A stretch of DNA of 64,000 nucleotides from Olsenella sp. An188 (GTDB lineage Bacteria > Actinomycetota > Coriobacteriia > Coriobacteriales > Atopobiaceae), in the NCBI RefSeq assembly GCF_002160255.1, contig NZ_NFKF01000002.1, positions 62,001 through 126,000 of the forward strand, in the 5' to 3' direction. The notes beneath the pieces were generated by a model. The model saw only the letters and a list, made by a program, of their open reading frames with translations, had not been told where the DNA came from and did not search any database. A program made the position numbers and the translations under genes. Below are positions 1 through 7,902 of the stretch, one piece after another; position 1 is the stretch's first letter, and every line of letters begins with the position of its first letter.

Positions 1-1071
1 GGACGCCCCGCTCACCGTCTCGGCGAAGGCGGCCGAGTTGGCGCCGTTGAGCCTGAAGCCGTGCCGCGCGATGACGCGCGCCATGTCGGCGTCGTTCTCG
101 AGGACGTCCTGGACCCGCTGGCCGGCCTCCGAGAAGGCCACGACCACGTGGTCCGAGAAGATCGTGGGCGAGGGGTAGCAGATCCTCATAGACGAGGTCA
201 CGCGGGCGGGCTCGTTCATCTGCGCCTCGAGGTACTGGCTCTCGTAGATGAGGGTGAGCGGCTGGTTCATGGGCCCCTTGGAGAGGAAGGATTCCCACGG
301 CCCCGAGGAGGACGACTGCGAGTACCCCTGGTCGAGGAAGAGGCGGGCGAGCGAGTCGGAGGCCTGCCACCGGGCGGCGTCCTCGCTCGTCACGACCGCG
401 TTGCCGTTGAGCACGTAGCTCGCGAGGCACAGGTACATGAGCGCCGAGTTCGAGGAGCGCACGTCGGTCGTGGTGACCATGACGTTTCGGCTCGAGGGGT
501 ACGCGTCCGACCCGACGAGGTCCGTCCAGCGCCTGCCCTCCGCCACGGCATCGAGGTAGGCCGCCATGTCGAGGTACCACACGCCGTCGCGCTGCTCCGC
601 GATGCCGTTCTGCGACAGGACGTCGAGGGCGGCGTCGCCCGTCGCCAGGGCGAGCGGCGAGTAGAAGGGCCGGGTGGTGGAGAGGACCGCGTCCCCGTGG
701 ACGTCGGCGAGGTGCGCGGCGGCGATCTCCGAGGAGGGGGAGGCGAAGTCCGCCTCCTCGATGCCGGGGCGCTCCGCCATGGCCCAGGAGCCCGAGGTCG
801 TGACCTGCACGTCGAGGCCGTAGCGGGCGAAGATGGCCCGGGCCTCGGGGTCGGCGAAGAGAGACTCCTTCTCCGAGCCGATGACCCCTCGGACGACGGT
901 GAGCTCCTCGGCCTGGTCGGTCGAAGGCTCGGGGGACGGAGAGCCCCCGCCCGACTCGCCGGACAGGAGCGCGATGGCGCCCGCCACCACGACCGCGGCG
1001 ACGATGAGGGCCACGCCGGCGATCAGCGTCTTGGCTCGAGCTCCCACGCCACCTCCCCCACCTGAACGCAT
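1..1071 (-). CDS. Membrane-anchored periplasmic-binding-like protein, 3' part missing
   Basis: The reading frame is open from an ATG at 1071 to the window edge, so the C-terminus is lost (at least 357 codons). Residues about 14-36 form one hydrophobic segment (KTLIAGVALIVAAVVVAG), followed by a Gly/Ser/Pro-rich linker and then a globular extracytoplasmic domain. The beginning of that domain (ELTVVRGVIGSEKESLF) and the stretch VMVTTTDVRSSNSALMYL resemble type 2 periplasmic solute-binding folds. Such membrane-tethered binding proteins are common in actinobacteria, but I cannot name a ligand. The ribosome site (GGTAAGG) is close to the ATG, so the start is not certain. There is no transporter partner within the window on this side. 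Confidence 0.6.
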   Translation of the reverse strand, partial: MRSGGGGGVGARAKTLIAGVALIVAAVVVAGAIALLSGESGGGSPSPEPSTDQAEELTVVRGVIGSEKESLFADPEARAIFARYGLDVQVTTSGSWAMAERPGIEEADFASPSSEIAAAHLADVHGDAVLSTTRPFYSPLALATGDAALDVLSQNGIAEQRDGVWYLDMAAYLDAVAEGRRWTDLVGSDAYPSSRNVMVTTTDVRSSNSALMYLCLASYVLNGNAVVTSEDAARWQASDSLARLFLDQGYSQSSSSGPWESFLSKGPMNQPLTLIYESQYLEAQMNEPARVTSSMRICYPSPTIFSDHVVVAFSEAGQRVQDVLENDADMARVIARHGFRLNGANSAAFAETVSGAS

Positions 1072-1295
1072 CCTTACCACAACGATACGTCCGGGGAGGG
1101 TGCGCGGGCGGGCGCCGGGGGCGAGCCTTGCGCGAGCATTACGCGGGCCTTACGCGAGCGTGACGCGCCCGCGCGGCCGGGCGGGGGCGTGCGGTCGCGC
1201 CTTCCATACGACGCAACCGGCCCGGCGGGCCGCCCGCGGCGATTCGACATAGTCCGCCCCAAGCGCACGGCTTCGCCCCCGATTTCGTACGTTCG

Positions 1296-1349
1296 GCGCG
1301 GGACAATGCCAGAGGCATGTCAGCGCGGGGCAATGCCAGAGGCACGTCG
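1296..1349 (+). repeat. Two tandem 27-bp repeats with a small palindrome
   Basis: The unit GCGCGGGRCAATGCCAGAGG occurs at 1296 and again at 1323, exactly 27 bp apart, each followed by CAYGTC. Each unit contains ATGCC-AGA-GGCAT or its close variant. The repeats lie in the 337-bp gap (1072-1408) between the truncated binding protein and the thiamine-transporter ATPase. Both flanking genes are on the minus strand. Nothing else recognisable was seen in this gap apart from a run of ACGCG-rich near-repeats at about 1130-1170. Confidence 0.6.
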
Positions 1350-1408
1350 GTGCGGCGCGTGCCGGGTGCGGCGAGCGCGCGCCAGCGGGGTCCCGCCCGA
1401 CGCCCCGC

Positions 1409-2209
1409 CTAGCCCAGCAGCGCCATGACCTGGCGCTTGGCGGCGAGGTACTCGTCGGTGAGCTCGAAGCTCTCGCTGGCAACGCGGTTCACGGGCACGA
1501 TGCCCGCCACATGGCTCGGCTCGCCCGCGGCAGGCGCTCCAGCGAGCACGTAGATCCGGCTCGCCATCGAGACGGCCTCGTCCACGTCGTGCGTGATGAC
1601 GAGCGCGGAGAGCCCCAGCTCGGCCGCCACGCCGACGAACCAGCGGCGCACGTCCGTGCGCGTGAGGGCGTCAAGCGCCGAGAAGGGCTCATCGAGCAGC
1701 GTCACGTCAGCGCCCATGAGATAGGTGCGCAGGAACGCCGCGCGCTGGCGCATGCCGCCGGAGAGCTCGCTCGGCCACTTGAGCTCGCAGCCCGCGAGGC
1801 CGAAGCGCTCAAAGAGCGGGGCGGCCTTCTCGCGCGCGTCGGCCCCCCTCATGCCCGCGAGCACGAGCGGCAGGCACACGTTGTCGATGATGCGGCGGCT
1901 CGGCAGCAGGAGGTCCTTCTGCAGCATGTAGCTCACGCGACCCGGCCGGCCGGTCACGTCCTCGCCATGCAGGAGGACGTGGCCGGCCACGGGGGTCGTC
2001 AGGCCGGCGAGCGCGTGCAGGATCGTGGTCTTTCCGCAGCCGGAGCGGCCCACGAGGCAGCAGACCTCACCGGGCGCCACGGTCACGTCGACGTCGCGCA
2101 CGATGACGTGCTCACCGTCCCACGAGAGGGTGAGCCCCTCGGCCGCGAGCGCGGGAGTCGCCTGCGCGCCCGCGGCCACGGGGGGCCCGTTCTTCTCGCC
2201 AGCGCCCAC
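1409..2209 (-). CDS. Thiamine-precursor ABC transporter, ATP-binding subunit (ThiZ-like)
   Basis: A 266-residue ABC ATPase. Visible motifs are Walker A GRSGCGKTT near residue 54, the Q-loop region YMLQKDLLLP, the signature LSGGMRQR, Walker B VTLLDEPFSALD and the switch His in VITHDVDEA. Closest in style to the SsuB/TauB/ThiZ group that energises uptake of nitrate, sulfonates, taurine or hydroxymethylpyrimidine. It is the last gene of a four-gene minus-strand operon behind a TPP riboswitch, which is what assigns it to thiamine-precursor uptake. It begins 2 bp after the binding-protein stop. The N-terminal 25 residues are a low-complexity extension that contains the window-wide GGCGAGAAG motif (encoding GEKN). 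Confidence 0.88.
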   Translation of the reverse strand: MGAGEKNGPPVAAGAQATPALAAEGLTLSWDGEHVIVRDVDVTVAPGEVCCLVGRSGCGKTTILHALAGLTTPVAGHVLLHGEDVTGRPGRVSYMLQKDLLLPSRRIIDNVCLPLVLAGMRGADAREKAAPLFERFGLAGCELKWPSELSGGMRQRAAFLRTYLMGADVTLLDEPFSALDALTRTDVRRWFVGVAAELGLSALVITHDVDEAVSMASRIYVLAGAPAAGEPSHVAGIVPVNRVASESFELTDEYLAAKRQVMALLG

Positions 2210-2211
2210 GC

Positions 2212-3273
2212 CTACTCCAGGAAGGAGAGGTCGTAGCCGGCGTTGACGTCAAGCTGGTTGTTCACGAGGTTGTTGTCATTCAGCCACTGGTAGAAGGCGG
2301 CCCAGCGCTCGGGGTCGATCACGCCCCAGGACTCGGCGTCGTCGATGTATTTCTCGGCGAGGTAGGACTGGCTCTGGTGGACGAGGTCGCTGTCGAGCTC
2401 GGGCACCTGGGCGCAGAGGATGTCGGCGGCCTCGTCGGGGTTCTCGACGGCAAACTCGTAGCCGCGCTTGACCGCGCGCAGGAAGGCGCGCACGGCGTCG
2501 GGGTTCTCCGCGGCGAAGTCGTCGTTAGCGGCGATGACCGGCGTGTAGTAGTCAAAGACGTCGTCCACCGAGATGAACGAGAAGTAGTTGTACGGGAAGT
2601 CCTGGACCACGGCGTTCTGGACCGCCCAGGCCTCGTAGACCCACACGGTGTCGAACATGTTGGCGCGCAGGCCGCTCACCTCGTCGTCGACCTCGTAGGG
2701 CACGAGCTCGACCTGGGACCAGTCGCCGCCGTCGGCCTCCACCACGTGCTGGACCGTGGCCTGCTCGACGGGCATGTTCCAGGTGGCGTAGGTGTGGCCC
2801 TCCATGGCGGCCGGGTGCGTGATGCCGTCCTCGGCGCGGCTCATGATGCCGGAGGTGTTGTGCTGGATGACGGCGGCCACGGCGGAGTAGGGCATCGGCT
2901 GGTCGGAGGCCAGGTTGTTGGCGATGTAGTCCTGGTAGGAGACGCCCATCTGAGCCCCGCCCGCGCCGATGAGCGCGTCGGCGCCGTCCGCGGGCGGCTG
3001 CACGATCTCGACCTCGAGGCCCTCCTCGGCGAAGTAGCCCTGGTCGAGGGCCACGTAGATGCCGGTGTGGTTGGTGTTGGGGGTGTAGTCCAGCACGAAG
3101 GAGATCTTGGTCTTGTCGCCGCTCGCGCTGCCGGAGGCGCCCTGGGCGTCACCCTGGGCGGCGTCGTCGCCGGTGGTCCCGCAGCCCGCGAGCGCCGCGG
3201 TGGCACCGGCGGCGCCGGCGACGGCGACGAACTGACGACGGCTGATGCTACGGGAGAGGTTCTTATCGCTCAT
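2212..3273 (-). CDS. Thiamine-precursor ABC transporter, substrate-binding lipoprotein (NMT1/THI5-like)
   Basis: A 353-residue exported lipoprotein. The N-terminus has a twin-arginine (SRRQFVAVAG) signal ending in a lipobox (AALAGC), so it is probably Tat-exported and lipid-anchored. The mature part opens with SFVLDYTPNTNHTGIYVALDQ, the hallmark of NMT1/THI5-like proteins that bind pyrimidine thiamine precursors such as HMP or formylaminopyrimidine. The ATG has an AGGAA ribosome site and overlaps the end of the permease gene by 11 bp, indicating translational coupling. The ligand is inferred from the family and from the TPP riboswitch upstream of the operon. Confidence 0.88.
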   Translation of the reverse strand: MSDKNLSRSISRRQFVAVAGAAGATAALAGCGTTGDDAAQGDAQGASGSASGDKTKISFVLDYTPNTNHTGIYVALDQGYFAEEGLEVEIVQPPADGADALIGAGGAQMGVSYQDYIANNLASDQPMPYSAVAAVIQHNTSGIMSRAEDGITHPAAMEGHTYATWNMPVEQATVQHVVEADGGDWSQVELVPYEVDDEVSGLRANMFDTVWVYEAWAVQNAVVQDFPYNYFSFISVDDVFDYYTPVIAANDDFAAENPDAVRAFLRAVKRGYEFAVENPDEAADILCAQVPELDSDLVHQSQSYLAEKYIDDAESWGVIDPERWAAFYQWLNDNNLVNNQLDVNAGYDLSFLE

Positions 3274-4084
3274 TGCTGTTCCTTTCTGCCCTCTTCCAGG
3301 GCATGCACGCCCGCTGGAGCAGCTCGACGAGCTTCATGAGCCCCAGCGAGAGCACGGAGATGATGATGATCGAGGCAAACATGCGGTCGTACGAGAAGGA
3401 CTTGCGCACGCGCGTCATGTAGACGCCCAGGCCCGCGTTGCCGCCGAGCCACTCGGCGATGACGGCGCCCACGATGGCGTAGGTCGCCGAGATCTTGAGG
3501 CCGCTGAAGAACTGGTCGGCCGCGGCCGGCAGCTTGGCGTACCAGAAGACCTGCCAGCGCGAGGCGTTCATCGTGCGCATGAGGTCCACGACGTCCGGGT
3601 CGACCGAGCGGAAGCCCGAGGCGAGCGACACCGTGATCGGGAAGAACGTCGAGACCACCACGAGCACGACCTTGGGCAGCGCGCCGTAGCCGAGCCACAG
3701 CACCAGAAGCGGCGCTATGGCGATGGTGGGGATGGTCTGCGATATGGTCATGAGCGGCTCGAAGGCCAGGTAGAAGGCCTCGAAGCGGTCCATGAGCACG
3801 GCAAAGACGAACCCCAGCGCAACGCCGGCGGCAAGGCCGACCGCCGCCTCGGCGAGCGTGGTCAGCGAGTGGCTGGCGAGAAGCGCGGCGTCCTCGGCGA
3901 GCGCGGCTACCACCTGCACCGGCGTCGGCAGCAGGAAGTTGGGCACCACCCCGAGGTCGACGACGGCCTCCCACGCCACGAGCAGCGCGACGACCGCCGC
4001 GAGCGGCATCAGGACGCGCCGGGCGCGCGTGGGCGCCTGGGCGCGGGCGGGGCCGGAGGCAGGTCTGGGCTTGGGCGCGGGCAT
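3263..4084 (-). CDS. Thiamine-precursor ABC transporter, permease subunit (ThiX-like)
   Basis: A 273-residue binding-protein-dependent permease. It has a proline/arginine-rich cytoplasmic N-tail and then about six membrane spans, with the coupling-loop region LPAAADQFFSGLKISATYAI typical of the SsuC/TauC/ThiX group. It sits between the thiamine-binding-domain gene (3-bp gap) and the binding lipoprotein (overlap), so all four genes are co-transcribed on the minus strand. Specificity is inferred from the riboswitch and partner proteins rather than from the permease itself. Confidence 0.87.
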   Translation of the reverse strand: MPAPKPRPASGPARAQAPTRARRVLMPLAAVVALLVAWEAVVDLGVVPNFLLPTPVQVVAALAEDAALLASHSLTTLAEAAVGLAAGVALGFVFAVLMDRFEAFYLAFEPLMTISQTIPTIAIAPLLVLWLGYGALPKVVLVVVSTFFPITVSLASGFRSVDPDVVDLMRTMNASRWQVFWYAKLPAAADQFFSGLKISATYAIVGAVIAEWLGGNAGLGVYMTRVRKSFSYDRMFASIIIISVLSLGLMKLVELLQRACMPWKRAERNSNER

Positions 4085-4087
4085 GGG

Positions 4088-4429
4088 CTAGGCCGCCGCG
4101 TCCGCGCGCTTCTCGGCAAACTCCGGGTCGCCGGGGTGGTACTTGCCGATCTTGCGGTCCGTGGACATGACGTCGCCGTCGGGGCGGAAGTTGATCTTGG
4201 CGTAGGTCATCATGTGCTTGCACCCCGCCTTGGCGCCCACGAGCTGGCAGTTCTTGAGGATCTCCATGCAGGTCTCGTAGTCGCCCTCGATGGCCGTCTC
4301 GAACGGCCCCACGAAGTAGTCGACCCCCGTGGAGTCGATGTAGGCGATGACGGCATCCACCGCGTCGCACGTGGCGTCGTCGGTGGTGGCGTCCATGGGC
4401 AGGAACTGAATCGCAACCGAGCAGTTCAC
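4088..4429 (-). CDS. Thiamine-binding (MTH1187/YkoF-like) small protein
   Basis: A small protein of 113 residues if started at the GTG at 4429. The GTG is preceded at good distance by AGGAGGGAGGGG and gives the N-terminus (M)NCSVAIQFLPM, which is how this family normally begins. An upstream ATG at 4459 would add 10 residues but has no such ribosome site. Family members (Thiamine_BP, MTH1187/YkoF) are cytosolic ferredoxin-fold proteins that bind thiamine or its precursor. Later segments VDYFVGPFETAIEGDYE and MTYAKINFRPDGD fit. First gene of the riboswitch-controlled operon. Confidence 0.8.
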   Translation of the reverse strand: MNCSVAIQFLPMDATTDDATCDAVDAVIAYIDSTGVDYFVGPFETAIEGDYETCMEILKNCQLVGAKAGCKHMMTYAKINFRPDGDVMSTDRKIGKYHPGDPEFAEKRADAAA

Positions 4430-4491
4430 GCGCCCCTCCCTCCTGGGTGCGCTGGGCACCCCGTCTTCCGTAGGTGCCCCGCGGGCGCGTG

Positions 4492-4606
4492 GCTTGTCCC
4501 TACGCCGGCATTACCCGGATCAGGTTACGGGTCAGGGCCGCCCGACCACCCTCGGTCTCCTGGGCCCAATCTCAGCCGGCGTGCGCCAGCCCCCCTCTGT
4601 CGGTGA
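4492..4606 (-). promoter_or_regulatory. TPP (thi-box) riboswitch
   Basis: Read on the minus strand, the conserved thi-box elements occur in order: GGGGGCTGGC then GGCTGAGATTGGG (pyrimidine-sensing side), a variable GGTGGTCGG arm, then ACCTGATCCGGGTAATGCCG and GGCGTAGGGA. These are the invariant TPP-aptamer segments. It lies about 60 nt before the thiamine-binding-protein start. Between them is a hairpin with arms GGGCACC and GGTGCCC (4454-4479) just ahead of the ribosome site. There is no T-run, so control may be at translation. A TACACT -10-like box on the minus strand near 4612 could start the transcript. Confidence 0.95.
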
Positions 4607-4698
4607 GTAGTGTAGCACTCCGGTGGGCTCCGGGGGCGGGTGCGAGCCGTCCCGGCGCGTCAGGGGGCCGGCGCGCGGATGGGAGGCCCGGGCCGGCG

Positions 4699-4782
4699 CG
4701 TGCCACAAAACGACGCCGATTGGGTGTTTGGGCCTCGACGCGTGCCAGAAAACGACGCCGATTGGGTGTTTGGGCCTCGACG
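4699..4782 (+). repeat. Tandem 42-bp direct repeat
   Basis: Two head-to-tail 42-bp copies (4699-4740 and 4741-4782) differ at one base. Each starts CGTGCCACAAAACGACG (or CAGAAAACG) and ends TTTGGGCCTCGACG. The central CGCCGATTGGGTGTTTG resembles the inverted-repeat ends of the adjacent element at 4804-4985, suggesting common descent. It lies in an 800-bp gene-free gap between the TPP riboswitch and the flavoenzyme gene. Confidence 0.8.
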
Positions 4783-4803
4783 CGCTCCGCAGGTGCCGCC
4801 CCG

Positions 4804-4985
4804 TGCCACAAACCACGTGCGGTTGGGTGGCATGTTTGATGCGCAAGACGGGCCGTGGCCCTTCTCGCCAGAAAAAACGCAGGTGGCGAGAAGAACCTCG
4901 GGGTCACGGGACCCCCTGCCGCCCCGTTTTTGCGGGCGAGCATCAAACATGCCACCCAATCGCGCGGGGTTTTGGCGGCGCGCGG
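4804..4985. repeat. Small inverted-repeat-bounded element (MITE-like), copy 1
   Basis: The left end at 4804-4842 carries GGTTGGGTGGCATGTTTGAT. The right end, read on the other strand from 4978 to 4941, carries CGATTGGGTGGCATGTTTGATG. They form imperfect terminal inverted repeats of about 35 bp. The roughly 100-bp interior has an inverted pair of the window-wide 9-mer (CTTCTCGCC at 4861, GGCGAGAAG at 4885) and no plausible coding region. A second element with the same end sequence lies at 34219-34420. Target duplications could not be identified. Confidence 0.6.
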
Positions 4986-5125
4986 GACCCGGGAGGTCCG
5001 CGGGTTTGACGGTGCGCGGGGTTTTGGCGGCGCGCGGGTTTGGCGGTCCGCGGGCTTGGCGGTGCGCGGAGCTGCGAAGGTGCGCGGGGCCTGAGCGGCG
5101 CGCGGGGCCGTGAAGCCGCGCGGGA
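4961..5125 (+). repeat. GC-rich minisatellite, about 16-18 bp period
   Basis: About nine or ten degenerate head-to-tail units of the form CGCGGGTTTGGCGGTG, for example CGCGGGTTTGACGGTG, CGCGGGTTTGGCGGTC and CGCGGGCTTGGCGGTG. Drift increases towards the right end. The array begins inside the right arm of the preceding element, whose AACCCCGCG end may have seeded it. No gene is credible across it; the long open frames here are artefacts of the repeat. Confidence 0.65.
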
Positions 5126-5203
5126 CACCCTCCGGCCCGCGTGCCAGGGCTCGACGCACGCTCGCCGAAGACGGCATGGCGGCACGCCGCGAGCGGAGAA
5201 GAA

Positions 5204-5220
5204 TTTGAATATCGTTCAAA
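5204..5220. promoter_or_regulatory. Candidate operator TTTGAA-N5-TTCAAA
   Basis: A 17-bp perfect inverted repeat with 6-bp arms (TTTGAA and TTCAAA) and a 5-bp spacer, in an AT-rich island within GC-rich DNA. It sits 10 bp before the ribosome-binding site of the OYE-family gene. Its size and symmetry fit a TetR/MarR-type dimer site. No regulator gene is adjacent, so the binding protein is unknown. Confidence 0.4.
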
Positions 5221-5240
5221 ACTCGCAGAAGGAGGTTCGC

Positions 5241-7223
5241 ATGCCCGAGAAGTTCCCGGCGCTCAACAGCCCGTTTTCCATCGGCAAGGTGACCATCAAG
5301 AACCGGTTCGTGATGGCGCCGGTCACCACGGGCACCTACCTCAACCCCGACGGGTCCTTCTCGCCGTCGGGCATCGAGTACTTCGTCCGCCGCGCGCAGG
5401 GCGGCATGGGCCTGCTCCAGACCGGAGCGCTCAACACCGACTCCGAGGTCGACCCCTACTCCGCGCTCGGCGGGACCTTCCGCACCGCGCCCGACGCGTT
5501 TCTCGCCACCTCCGACGCCATGCTCACGCGCACCCGCGCCTACGGGGCGCGGTTCTTCGTGCAGCTGACGCTCGGGCTGGGCCGCAACTACCCCGGCCTC
5601 GGCGGGCCGTCCGAGAACCCGGTCTTCGGCGCGCCGGACCAGGTCTCCCCCGAGCTCACCGTCGACCAGATCCACCGCAAGGTCGAGCAGCTCGTCGAGG
5701 CCGCGGCGATAGCCCAGAGGGCGGGCTTCGACGGCGTGGAGGTGCACTCGATCCACTGGGGTTACCTGCTCGACCAGTTTGCCTCCTCGCTCACCAACCG
5801 CCGCACGGACGAGTACGGCGGCAGCCTCGAGAACCGCCTGCGCGTCTCCCGCGAGATCTGCGAGGGCATCAAGCAGACCTGCGGCGAGGACTTCCCCGTC
5901 ACCATGCGCCTGGGCCTCAAGTCCTACGCCAAGGGCTTCATGCAGGCGAGCTTCGACGGCTCCGACGAGGCCTACCGCACCCTCGAGGAGGGCGTGCGCA
6001 TCTGCCAGCTGCTCGAGGCCGCGGGCTACGACGCGCTCGACGTGGACACCGGGACCTACGACTCGTTCTACTACGCGTGCCCGCCCATGTACCTGCCGCG
6101 CGGCTACATGGCCGAGCTCGCCGAGCGCGCCAAGGAGGCCGTGGAGGTCCCGATCATCGTGGGCTCGCGCATGGGCGACGTGCGCCTTGACGAGAAGGGC
6201 ATCGAGGAGGGCAGGTTCGACGCGGTGGCCATCGGCCGGCCGATGTTCGCGGACCCGGACCTCCCGCGCAAGGTCGAGGCCGGCAGGCCCGAGAAGATCC
6301 GCCCGTGCATCGCCTGCAACCAGGGCTGCCTGGGGCGCCTCTTCGCGCAGCTACCCGTGGGCTGCGCGGTCAACCCGGAGGTCGGCCGCGACCCGAGCTA
6401 CGCCGTGACGGCGGCGCCGCTCAAGAGGCGCGTCGTGGTGGTCGGCGGCAGCGTGGCCGGCATGGAGGCCGCGCGCACGGCGCGGATGCGCGGGCACGAC
6501 GTGACGCTGCTCGAGAGGACCGACGAGCTCGGCGGGCACCTCGTTACGGGCGGCGCCCACGACTTCAAGGTCGAGGTGCGCGAGCTCAACGCCTGGTACC
6601 AAGGCGAGCTCGCGGACCTCGGGGTGGACGTGCGCACGGGCTGCGAGGCCACGCCCGAGCTCGTCGACTCGCTCGAGCCCGACGCCGTGGTGCTCGCCAC
6701 GGGCTCGGCTGCCGTGACGCCCCCGATCGAGGGCGCCGACCACCCCAAGTGCGTGGGCTGCGTCGAGGCGCTGCGCGACGAGAGCCGCCTCGGCCAGAGG
6801 GTCGTGGTCGTGGGCGGCGGCCTCGTGGGCTGCGAGCTGGCGCTCGACCTCGTCAACAAGGGCCGCGACGTGTAGATCGTCGAGGCGCTGCCCGACATCC
6901 TGTCGAGCGGGATCGCCGTCCCGCTGCCCAACGCCATGTACCTGCGCGACGCCTTCGCCTACCACGGCACGCCCGTCCACACGCTCACCCGCATCGCCGC
7001 GGTGACCGACGAGGGCGCGGTGGTCGAGGACGCCACGACCGGCGAGCGGCGCACGATCGCGGCCGACTCCGTGGTGATCGCGGTGGGCTTTGCCCCGGTG
7101 CCCTCCATGGCCGAGGAGCTCAGGGGCCGCGGCTACGGCGTCTTCGAGGTGGGCGACGGCCGCCAGGTGGGCAACATCATGACCTCGATCTGGGACGCCT
7201 ACGAGGTGGCGCACACGCTCTAG
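5241..7223 (+). pseudogene. OYE-family NADH:flavin/2,4-dienoyl-CoA-reductase-like oxidoreductase, interrupted by an in-frame TAG
   Basis: ATG at 5241 has a strong AGAAGGAGG site. Residues 1-360 form the FMN-binding Old Yellow Enzyme barrel (RFVMAPVTTGTYLNPDG; HSIHWGYLLDQFASSLTNRR). A 4Fe-4S motif follows (CIACNQGCLGR, then Cys in VGCAVNPE), then an FAD-binding GGSVAGMEAA fold and a second dinucleotide fold GGGLVGCELA. Directly after GRDV comes TAG (6873-6875, codon 545). The same frame then continues without further stops as IVEALPDILSSGIAVPLPN to a TAG at 7223. The intact product would be 660 residues, normal for this family. TAG differs from Ser TCG by one base. Either a recent nonsense mutation or a sequencing error; without readthrough the NADH domain is truncated. 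Confidence 0.85.
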
Positions 7224-7280
7224 GCGCGCACCCGCCGGGCGAGAAGAACCAGCGGCGGGGGCTCCGCGCGGGCCCCCGCC

Positions 7281-7739
7281 CTACGGGCGGACCTCCAGCC
7301 CGAGCTCGGCGGCCAGGACTCGCGCGGCCTCGCCGGCGGCCAGCGCGCAGAAGCGCTGGCACTGGGCGCGCCGCTCGGGGCTCCCCCACTCCATGCCGCG
7401 CGTGAGCGCGCGGCAGCAGGTGACGTGCTTGCCGGTGCCGTCGCGGAAGGCGTCGTGCAGCTCGGCAACGAGCGGCTTGGCGCGGCCCTTGTCGCCGGTC
7501 ATGAGGCCGATGAAGGCCACGCCGCCGCCCAGCGCCCCGCACACGCAGCCGGAGCCTCCGATGCCGCGGCCCATGCCGGCGCCCGCCGCCACCGCGAGCT
7601 CGCGCGGGAAGTCCGGGCGGAAGGCGTCCCACAGCGCCGCGATCACCGACTCGCCGCAGTTCATGTGCGCGTCGCCCTGCCTGCCGTTGAACTCGCTCGC
7701 CGCGGCGGCCACCGCGGACACGCTCACGCTCTCGTTCAT
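7281..7739 (-). CDS. C_GCAxxG_C_C family redox-type protein
   Basis: A 152-residue cytosolic protein. The start at 7739 was chosen because GAGGGGAGACGCG precedes it; longer in-frame starts have none. Conserved cysteines are visible: NCGESVIAAL near the N-terminus, GSGCVCGALGGGVAFIG in the middle, then HVTCCRALTRG and CQRF towards the end. This is the pattern that names the C_GCAxxG_C_C family, often found beside oxidoreductases and metal or redox proteins. Its activity is not established. It converges with the broken flavoenzyme gene; a GGCGAGAAGAACC motif lies between them at 7238. Confidence 0.8.
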   Translation of the reverse strand: MNESVSVSAVAAAASEFNGRQGDAHMNCGESVIAALWDAFRPDFPRELAVAAGAGMGRGIGGSGCVCGALGGGVAFIGLMTGDKGRAKPLVAELHDAFRDGTGKHVTCCRALTRGMEWGSPERRAQCQRFCALAAGEAARVLAAELGLEVRP

Positions 7740-7902
7740 CGCGTCTCCCCTCGCTTCGCTGACCTCGCCATCATAGGCGATTGACGGGCCGGAGGCCGCG
7801 CGGCGCCCGCGCCTGTCGCGCCGCGACGCCAAAATGGGTCGCAACCCCACGCGCCCGCCGCGCTACCCTAGTGTCCTCAGACCCAACGAGAAGGACCTCC
7901 CC

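Noticed and set aside
61-1065. Long plus-strand open frame opposite the binding-protein gene
   Set aside because: It is His/Arg/Val-rich nonsense typical of antisense frames in GC-rich DNA; the minus strand gives a signal-anchor and a coherent protein.
4699-4782. CRISPR array
   Set aside because: Only two adjoining 42-bp copies without spacers and no cas genes.
4640-5185. Several overlapping frames in the repeat region before the flavoenzyme
   Set aside because: They are translations of direct repeats and the minisatellite, with no ribosome sites and no recognisable protein sequence.
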